Under the pieces are notes generated by a model, which saw nothing but the letters and a program-made list of their open reading frames with translations, ran no database searches and was not told the DNA's origin. Made by a program: the position numbers and the translations under genes. DNA of 64,000 bases from Botryotinia globosa (lineage: Eukaryota; Ascomycota; Leotiomycetes; Helotiales; Sclerotiniaceae), in assembly GCA_014898425.1 (NCBI GenBank), contig RCSZ01000003.1, forward strand, positions 2,728,001 through 2,792,000, given 5' to 3'. Shown here in pieces: positions 46,468-55,115 of the stretch; position 1 is the first letter of the stretch, and every line of letters starts with the position of its first letter.

Positions 46468-47889
46468 TGGTACTGTACTTAGTGGTTATTGAGTTTTGTT
46501 TAGAGGCGTTCATGGTGGGTATCAAGATACACATGGATGTTGTGATAAGGCGTTTAGGTGAGTGGAACAATAGAGTCCCATACTCTACTAATGGAGTTGG
46601 ATTTTTATAAGCGCATTACCTTGGACTACTCTAGAAAGGCAAGGCTAGGGGGTAAGGAAGCGACGGCTTGGGAGTGGATGAAAGTATCTGATGGACTAAC
46701 CATCTGATTAATAGCGAATCGAAGTAACTTTGATTAGCCCTTTGTAAAGATTCTTCTCCAAAACTGCACTTATACGTGCAAATTCATTCAGTTTGGGTAT
46801 TGCAATGTTATGACATCATTGTCGTGTAGAATTCTAGAGTCAACGCGTTTTCTTTCGTTTCCACAATTTGGCCCCTTCTTCTCCCCCCTTTCAGGATTTC
46901 GAGGGGGAATACCATATTTCTAAACTGATCCTTTTCTGTGTTTTGCTGCCTTTAAAATTTCTATGAAATGTTTTATTGACATGCTATCGTGATTGGCGTA
47001 TATTTACACACACATTGAAGGCAATGATTGCGCATCACAATTTTGCTCGATTGATGCTACAGAGGCGTCACGTTAAGGACTTCATTTTCTACTTGATCTC
47101 GTTTATGAATGTTGTTGTCTTTGCAAAGTCCTTGCAAAGTTCTTCTTCCCTATTTGTCCTCTATTTCTTGCCACAAATATTTATCATTTGAGGAATCTTG
47201 GTGAAAAAATCAGCAGTGGCTATTGTACAATTCTTCTTTTATTTTTATTCTTTGTTCACAGTGGTGGCCGGATCCTTCTCTCATAGAAACTATTCTCAAT
47301 TGTATAACTTCAATTTCCGATCAAAGACACTGCGCTTTAGCAGCAAGCTCTTTTTCGCTCCGAAAGACAGAGAACAGGACGTATAGATTGAAAATAGTGA
47401 CTATAAACTACCTATTGTTTACTCCTGCTTTCTGACACACTCTCAGGGTGCCACTCTATATTCCAGATCGAGACTGGTACCTTGCAACCGTACGTGTTTA
47501 TCGTTCAGTACAATATGTTTTTGAGAGGCCGATAAACGAGACAAAGGATTTGGATGAGAGGTGATACCACGTGGTATTTGATTAGTTACTTTGTTCTAGT
47601 GAATATGAAAGAGTCAAGAATAATGTCACTCTGGCCTGAAAGTCTCGTTCAGGAGATATTCGACGCCTTCCAGAATGGAAGGTGCAAATTGATTTTCCAC
47701 ACGGGTGTTAGAACCAGGAAATGACAGATTGGCATCAAGAGGAGAAAACACAAAATGAAGTTGCCCAAAAGAGGGGGATACCAACTTATTATTCCAGCAA
47801 ACGTAATTCATGAGTGCAAAAAAAATAGAGACTTACGCTTCAAATCCTGGACATAATTTGTGGCAAAAAAGATCACTTGACCAAAAAAT

Positions 47890-47949
47890 TATAGCAAAAG
47901 GGTATAGCAAAAGGGTATAGCAAAAGGGTATAGCAAAAGGGTATAGCAA
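47890..47949 (+). repeat. 14-bp TATAGCAAAAGGGT tandem array, about 4 copies
   Basis: Four perfect 14-base units plus a partial copy. The period is not a multiple of three, so each copy is read in a different frame and the plus frame meets a stop. Confidence 0.95.
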
Positions 47950-47959
47950 AGAAAAAAGA

Positions 47960-48120
47960 ACACTCAAAGTATCCATCGACTTGGTAGATTCCGAAGAAAC
48001 ACTCAAAGTAGCGATTGACTTGGTAGGACTTTTCGACATATCGCACAAGAGATCACTCAAAGTAACGATGGACTTGGTGGTTTCCGGAGAAAGACTCGAA
48101 GTAGCAATCGACTTGGTATA
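47960..48120 (+). repeat. Four dispersed copies of a CACTCAAAGTA...GACTTGGTA module
   Basis: The 27-base module occurs at about 47961, 47999, 48053 and 48090 with spacers of different lengths. Within the module, differences fall mostly at positions that would be codon 2 and third bases of a LKVxxDLV reading frame, and the spacers keep that frame open (101 codons to 48286). There is no ATG upstream, because the 14-mer array brings a stop. Confidence 0.7.
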
Positions 48121-51090
48121 TCTGATGTGTGATGAAGAGGAAAGAAAAAGAAGAAGGAAATTGAAAATGGGCGTGGGGGGTGAGGTATATATAGGGATTT
48201 CGGAAAGAGTGATCGGCGTGTTCTATTTTAGTATGGAACTATTGGGGGGTCAGCAGGTGACAGAAACTACTCGGGAAGTATATTGATGTTAGACTTTTGT
48301 TAGCGGTGGTTTGCGATGTTAGAACATGATGATTGTGCCACTAATGAATGTTTGGCACAATGAAATAGTCGGAAAGTGTCATCCATTTTGAGGTGAATTT
48401 ACTATATCATTATTAACGAGACATAGAGAAGTAAGCGATTTCTCCAGAATCTTTCAGTATAGTGGAATCGCAGGAGCCCATCCAAAAGTCTATCTATTCA
48501 TGCAATTGGAAACATGGAAGTGGATAGAAGATGATCTGTTGGAGTGTTTTAGGGCGCTGGAAATTCTCAGGTAGTTGATCGGTACAATATCGCGCGGAGA
48601 GGGCTAGAGGGCAATAATTGATGAATAGGGAATGGTTATGAAGAAGATGTATGAACTAAACCATCAAAACTTGAGCTTGCCAAAGTGCTTTTTAGGGTTT
48701 ACCTTGCACATTGATAAGATCAGATGTGCAACAAACTTATTTCACATAGCTCTGAATGTTTCAATTGGAAAATCCAGTTGTCAAGTGTTTTTGGGTTGGC
48801 ACCTCGCTCCGGCATCTAGAATACACTGACATGTACTACTTGAAAGTTGAGTCAACTTGCCAAGAAGTTCTTTGTAATTCGACGATATCTGATGAGCAAT
48901 GTATCTTTCCAGTCACAAATGTTAGAGCTAGATTTTGCATAAGCTAATTAAAGTGGAAAATGATCGCACTTGCCTCCAATGACCTAGTGATTTTATCCTC
49001 ATTGTGACTTTAGACTAAGCCAACATAACGCTCTTGAGATTGAAGCTTGCTACGGAACCACATTGGCCTACTGAAGATCTTGATCTGAACTCCCAATTAG
49101 ACGTCTCAAGTGGAGCCTTGACAGTGTGATTCCGATAATTAGAAGGACACATCCATTTAGCAAGGAGGTACCGTACGTTGCCAGCTTTCTTATCGATGTT
49201 AGGTCATCATTCGGCAACCGCCTACTCCCGAACTATCGAAAGATACTAGTCTGGATCATGAACGTTCTATTGTTGAGAATCTGTGAAGTGATTGAAGATG
49301 CAAATTGGAGAATATGATAAAAGATAGTGGTCCCTATCACACTTGATAGATCAGTGACACAACTGGAAAGGGCCATTTGAACGCATCACATTGCTCTAAC
49401 ACGACTTTTGGAGTTGTAGTGAAGCAAGCAAGAGGTAGATATATAAGAACGGCATAAACATTTATACTGAACAGTTTACCTGACATTGATGATAACTTCA
49501 GGCCAAACACGTGCACCACTTACAACCTAGCACGGGATAATTTGATTTCTTAGTACAAAAAGGCACTCACTCATATTAAGAAACATCATCGGTTATTATT
49601 GACAATGTTCTCTACATCATTGAGCTTGATATTAGTAGATATGTGACGGTCCAATGTATATATGGTGGGTGTACAAATGTCGATGAGCAATTGACTTATT
49701 ATTATATTCTTTAGCTCTAAAGAATTTCCCTACGTCTTTTGATGTTTCTCTGCCTGACCGAGAGAATGTTAGACATGCAACAGAATCTAGGTTTCTCTGC
49801 CACGGAATAATCATGTTCTCGAACGATATTCGACGATGCATACTGACTGCATGACCAATTTTAGCATAGTGTTTTATAAGGTTAAGCGAGTCACATGACC
49901 TTTCGGTTCCCAACTTTCATCTCCTCTTTTCTGCAATGTGCTCGAGGTAGATCAATACCACTGAAGCATGCAAACCAACTCAAAGAACATAGCAAGCTTC
50001 ATGTTGGGAAACCCCAAATATCTATACAGGACATCACTTCATTTACCATGAACGTGGCCATTTCACGACCCCTCAGGCCCAATCGGACGTATGCCCCGCT
50101 CTGCTGTCCCTCAGTTGAGCGGATGATACCCTTTCTCTCAGTTCAAAGAGTTGATATAGTATTCCATCAGCCAATCTCAGGGTCGAAGTCTAAATATACG
50201 TGACATCCAACAGGGGATGCCTTTGTCAATGATCATTAGGTCACCGTCAACTTCCTCCTGCAGACAAACCTGATGGCAATTTTGCAGCAATATAATGAGG
50301 TCTAACGTTCTAGCTTCAGTTATTGCATGGACTGCCTTCAATCACTTCAATGCTTATCAAAATCTCAGACTAGGAACCTATACGACTGTTTAGATAAAAC
50401 GGTAGGCCGGCCTTGTTCATGGTCGTAGAATAATCCCACAACTTTCCCTCCCACTAGCTCAGGGGCAGACGTTGCAATACTTTGTTTGGCATGTTTGCTA
50501 CAATGAATAAAGCTGAATATACCATGCTTCAAGGACAATATGAAGTGCTGCCATAAGTATAGTCCAAACGGCGGGCTAGTACTCTCGCTCAGTAAGATCA
50601 GCTAGCGTCTCCTCTCCAGTAGATTTGGAGAGTAGTCTGGAAGACGTCTTTCCCACGCAGCAATTTGTTTTCACTGTTGTTTATACGATCTTCAGTAATA
50701 TTTTCTATTCTATTGTCCTATTTCACGAGAGACAATATGATAGACTTCAATGCCCGAAAAAGAAAAGTGAATCTCCATTCCACATATCATTCACTTTCAA
50801 GTCTAATCTCATTGTATTCGTGGCCAAGCAAATAAATTCTATTGTCCAGTCGCGTCAGTTCTATTCACTTTCGTAGAATCAATTGCTTACTAGCGTAATT
50901 GGCATGGCTGAGCTGTACCGCAAAGTTATATCAGTATGAACTTTGGTCTTTCTCTCAATCCTTTTTTTCATCTTTTCCTCTTCGTACGAAAGCAATTCAA
51001 AGAAGTTTATCACATCAATTCCTGCCTTTCATCAGCAATTTGATTGCTATAATACAACTTCTCGAAGCTTTCTAATTCTCACATTTAACA

Positions 51091-52112
51091 ATGAGTCCTG
51101 ATCTCCCACCTAACGCTGCATGGGCAGCCAATGCTGTTGCTCCAAAAAAGAAGGGGCTGACCATTTCCATTACCACCAAGAACGGACATTCAACGTTCGG
51201 CACTCCAGCTCCAGCTCCAGCTCCAGCTCCAGCTCCAGCTCCAGCTCTCCCCACTCCCGCAAATACTCCTCCAGCGGTGGCACCAACAAAGCGCAATAAT
51301 GGCACCCCGTTCTCAATGGCAGGTAGCTTATTCAACCAACAACCAACCTCTTCTCCGGCACCAGCTCCTCACCTTCCACCGCCATACGTTCCATCGTCCT
51401 TCCTTCCACCAACAGCGGCGGCTGCTCCAATTCCGCACGGAAATCTTCCTCCCTACACCCCTTCTACCACCCCATCTGCGCTCGCACCAACTCCCCCTTC
51501 TTTCTTTCCCCAGGTCCCTTCGGCACCAGCACCAGCGCCAACTTTCCCGGCTTCCTCTCTGTTTACCTTCCTTCAGCCCCCACAGGTCCCTTCCGCTGTC
51601 GCACCCCCAGCTCCAGCGCCAATGTTTGGCTCGGCAACTTTCTCCTTCTCCTCTGCCCCTCCCGTACCGGCAACAGCACCAGCACCGAATCCTGTCGCTC
51701 CAAACCTCTTCTCTTCTGCATCGTTTTGGCAACCCGCACCGGCACAAACGGTCTCTGCACCAATGCCTCTTCCTCCTTTCTTCCTTCCTTTTTATGCACA
51801 ACCACAACCTCCCTCACCATTTTTCTCGCCAGTTTCGGCACCTATCCAGTTCTGTCCTCATCGACCCGCCGCTCCAATTCCCGCCGAGCCTCCATCCCCT
51901 GAATTTTACTTTGATTCGGAGAACCAGAGAATCACCGAGGAGATGGATTGTAAGTTCTTGATATTTTCTTTCATTCCATACAATCACATGCAAGTTTTCT
52001 AATTCGTTGAGCAGGGTGTACAGATGAATACTCGCAGCATATCAATAGCTTCGAGGAGATGCAATGGGATCGCACTGACGATTACCTAATGGATTGTTAC
52101 GACATTCTATAA
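51091..52112 (+). CDS. Proline/alanine-rich low-complexity protein with acidic C-terminus
   Basis: Exons 51091-51949 and 52015-52112 encode 318 residues; the join gives EEMDWCTDEYSQ. The N-terminus is PDLPPNAAWAANAVAPKKKG, then a (PA)n tract encoded by seven CCAGCT hexamers. The middle is Pro/Ala/Ser/Phe-rich with recurring FG-poor but SAxFSFSS and APAPAP patterns. The C-terminal 60 residues turn acidic (PSPEFYFDSENQRITEEMD, then DRTDDYLMDCYDIL). No domain is recognised. It is probably intrinsically disordered; an adaptor or scaffold role is possible but unsupported. Base composition is C-rich, unlike its neighbours. The 65-bp intron has a consensus GTAAGT donor and CAG acceptor. Confidence 0.78.
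51205..51246 (+). repeat. CCAGCT hexamer repeat inside the Pro/Ala-rich gene, 7 copies
   Basis: Seven perfect 6-bp units encode Pro-Ala dipeptides, so expansion or contraction keeps the frame. Confidence 0.95.
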
Positions 52113-52329
52113 AGCATATTTCTTCGCCTGTTTTACTCCCATCAACCTATTTCGGAAACCATCTCTTTCAATATAATCTCTTTGGGAAGGTGCAGTCGAT
52201 TATTTTCTCCAGACTTATCAGCCTCGATTGCGACTCACCCTTATTACGGTCAGAGTGTAACGACCAGAAGCCAATTTTGATAGCTACTACCCTCGAGTTC
52301 TAGTAATCTCTCAATTATTTAGCTGCAAG

Positions 52330-52386
52330 ATGGCTTCTCACCTTCTCTCAACTCCATCTCCAGTCCACTCTTCACAGCCGCCATGA
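52330..52386 (+). promoter_or_regulatory. Upstream ORF overlapping the transporter start by ATGA
   Basis: An ATG at 52330 opens an 18-codon frame (MASHLLSTPSPVHSSQPP) whose stop TGA shares bases with the transporter ATG at 52383 in the arrangement ATGA. This geometry allows ribosomes that finish the uORF to reinitiate on the transporter. The uORF's presence in the mRNA depends on the transcription start, which cannot be read here. Confidence 0.5.
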
Positions 52387-53666
52387 TTCGCTACACTTGC
52401 TCACTCAACATTCCCGAATCCCATCTCACAATCTACCTAGCTCTGAATTTGCTCCTCACACTTTTGAACAAAAGTATTCTCTGCCAAGCACGTTCTTTCA
52501 TCTCTCATCACAAGAAGTCACCATACTAACAAAACATAGTATCCATACCCATGGCTTCTTACAGCCTGGCACGCACTATGCTCTTCCATGGGCACATATG
52601 TTTCTCGACGACTCGATTCTCAAAATCTTGAACATCGAAGTCAAAGAAAGAATTATTACATACTCTTATTTTCGATCTTATACACGATTAATATTGCAGT
52701 CAGCAATGTCTCACTGTAAGTCTTCAATTGTCCCTCTCTTTCATCATTCTTGCATTCAAATCCCAATTAACCTCCAATAGTGGAATAATGACTATCCCCG
52801 ACCACCTAGTAATCCGCTCCACCATCCCCATTTTTGTCCTCATCCTCTCCTCCCTGTTCCGTTTACACACAAGATCCTACTCCGCTCTCACCATCCTCTC
52901 CCTCCTCCCCCTGACTCTTGGCGTCCTCCTCGTCTCTCACGACTCCCTCACCCTCACTCTCGACACCACGATACTCTGTCTCCTCGGCGCCCTCCTCTCC
53001 GCCTGCAAAACCCTCTCAACCAACTCCCTACAAACCCACCTCTCCATCCCCGCCCTAACAATCATCCACCACGTCGCCCCCCTCGCCGGCATCCAAGCCA
53101 CAATCTGGTCCTACATGAACGGCGAAATCGACGAATTTCTCGTGAAACAGATATCCTCCACTTCTTCCCCCCTCTCGACCTCTTCTTCCGGTATCCTGCT
53201 CATCCTCACGAACGGTCTCGTAGCATTCCTACTAAATTGGTCGAGTTTCGCCACGAACAAAAAAGCAGGCGCCCTCACGATGGCCGTTTTGGGGAATATT
53301 AAACAGGTCATCTCGATTGCGATTTCAATTGTGATTTTTAGAGATGCGAATGCATCATTCACAGGATTCGTTCATATATTCGGGATCATTTTGGCGGTGG
53401 GAGGTGGATTTCTGTACAGCTTGGTGGAAATTGGGTCGTTTGGAAATTCAAAAGATAACACGTTTGGACCTTCAAAAGAAGACCTCTCCGAGAACGCAGA
53501 GGAAGACATCGGAAGTCGAAAGACAGTATATATGTTACATGAACTGAAACCCCGTCGTTTTTGGGAAGTGAAGAGATGGCGTATCGAGGTTTCACGTCTC
53601 ACTATTATCTCTTGTGGATTGGTTTTCACCTTTACTGTTCTGCTATCTTGGGTTTCTTTTTCATGA
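52383..53666 (+). CDS. Triose-phosphate/nucleotide-sugar-type transporter (TPT, SLC35 group)
   Basis: Exons 52383-52487, 52540-52715 and 52781-53666 encode 388 residues. The first join gives LLLTLLNKSILCQ|YPYPWLLTAWHA, aligning residue for residue with the family pattern NKxxLxxFPYPWLLT. It requires a GC donor (CAA^GCACGT) with a perfect TACTAAC branch nine bases before the acceptor. Exon 2 ends YTINIAVSNVSL and exon 3 resumes with LGIMTIPDHLVIRSTIPIF, again on pattern. About ten helices follow; KKAGALTMAVLGNIKQV matches the C-terminal TPT repeat and FTGFVHIFGIILAVGGG the last helix. The cytosolic tail of about 60 residues is polar. Such proteins exchange sugar phosphates or nucleotide sugars across Golgi or ER membranes; the substrate is not predictable. 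An 18-codon uORF precedes it. Confidence 0.9.
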
Positions 53667-54051
53667 GTTTAGTTGTTTTGATTTCTGCTTTTGATTTGAA
53701 TTGAGTTCATTTTGTTCGATATGGATATGGGTTGGGAGGTTGGGATTGGGTTTCGGTTTAGATTCCGCTTAATACTATCTAGCAGTTTTGCAACGTTTCT
53801 CCTTTCTAACTTGCATGTGCCTTTGTGATTCGCATAGATACATGTGTTTATCCAACCGTTTCCAATTCCGCTTCGTAACCCCTTGCTAGTTCTCCCATAT
53901 ACACGTAATCAAAGATATGACAAGTCTTTATTTCTCAGAGGCACAAATGCACTGTTGAAACACAAACATACAATACAGCCACCAACATATGGTAACATCA
54001 TAATATATCAAGCATACAAGTCATTCCATTCCCTACCATGTACCAATTCAG

Positions 54052-54087
54052 GGCGAGCTAGCTCGCCGGTGTTTCGGCGCGGGGGGG
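54052..54087. other. GC-rich palindromic element bordering an AT-rich island
   Basis: The perfect 16-bp palindrome GGCGAGCTAGCTCGCC is followed by CGGTGTTTCGGCGC and eight G residues. It is an abrupt GC-rich block in AT-rich surroundings, similar in character to the element in the phosphotransferase intron though not the same sequence. Confidence 0.55.
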
Positions 54088-54104
54088 GCGGTGTGCTTTC
54101 CATA

Positions 54105-54420
54105 ATGATATATATATATAATAGTCTATAAATAATAGCTTTTGAAAATAATATTGACTAGAAAAAAAAAGAAAAAAGAGTCTTTTTTGAATAATTTCAA
54201 TATAATTAAATTGGATATTAGATATTTATTAATTTTTAATATTGAAAGATTAAAGATAAAACTTATTCTTTCTCTCTTTTTTTTCCTTTTCTTTGAAATG
54301 AAATTCTTTTTTTAGTTCACCAGGTTTAGAAAAAGTATTATATAATCATATCATATTATATGACTATATACAAATTGGATTTCTGAATCTTAAAAAACAG
54401 AAAAACATATACGCTATACA
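54105..54420. other. AT-rich island, possible RIP-mutated relic
   Basis: About 315 bp of AT-rich sequence with A and T homopolymer stretches and TATATA words. It directly follows the GC-rich palindromic element and ends sharply near 54420. No coding remnant is visible. Confidence 0.5.
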
Positions 54421-55115
54421 AAAGAATTCTGTAAAATCCTGATGCGTAAGTTTCTTTCGCTACACTCCGAAACACAGCATTTCGCGCGGTAAGATACAGC
54501 ATCAACACATCGTCTGTCCAGCCTAACACATTTTTCTCCTTCCATTTCTATGTTCCTCCATCCCATCATTATACCGATGTCAAGTTTCCAAGATCTCCAA
54601 GCAACCCGGCGATTGTCTTGGCCAATGACAAACACTTTTCCAGCCATTCCAAACCCAATAATACGCCCAATTACTCCGTCTTCATCCTGCTTTCAAGCCA
54701 ATCCAGCAATCCTATCCAGTGTATGACTCCCTATCTGATGAACCTGACCTTTTCCACCCATGCTCCTCGAAATTGTGCATGGAAATTCATTTATGTACTC
54801 ATTTGATAATTTCTTTGACCCAAAATATGAACAATCCGACGTGATGCGGAAATTTACCCTGAATATCAATGGAAATCGTGACGCGTCGGTCGAGCCAAGA
54901 CGTATGTATCCCCGAAATTAGATCCATCGGATCCATCGACCCGTCCGTACAAAATGTAAACTAGATAATTAATCTCCAGGATAGAATGAATTGTGCGTAT
55001 GGGGTGTATATGGGTCTGGCTTTTTTGACATCGAATTCGATTGCCGTTCATTAATCGTACGTATTCGTACCTACAACCTTCCACCCTTCCTTCACCTTTC
55101 ACCGGATTGAGACGA

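Larger units (their letters stand above)
46468..51090. other. 4.6-kb gene desert with small tandem repeats
   Basis: No gene is supported. Two adjacent repeat blocks occur at 47890-48120. A minus-strand open stretch of about 70 codons lies at 50390-50605 with protein-like text (SIATSAPELVGGKVVGLFYD) but no ATG and no family. ORF 49895-50203 and others are featureless. The last 250 bp before 51091 are CT-rich and likely the promoter of the Pro/Ala-rich gene. Confidence 0.45.
53667..55115. other. Intergenic region with a GC palindrome and an AT-rich island
   Basis: Convergent 3' flanks of the transporter and the transcription factor. A 16-bp palindrome (GGCGAGCTAGCTCGCC) at 54052-54067 is followed by a G-run (about 54080-54087) and then an AT-rich island from about 54105 to 54420. 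Nothing coding was recognised. Confidence 0.5.

Noticed and set aside
51299..51961. 220-codon plus frame and 159-codon minus frame overlapping the Pro/Ala-rich gene
   Set aside because: Out-of-frame shadows of C-rich coding sequence; only the 51091 frame splices to a sensible acidic C-terminus with a stop.
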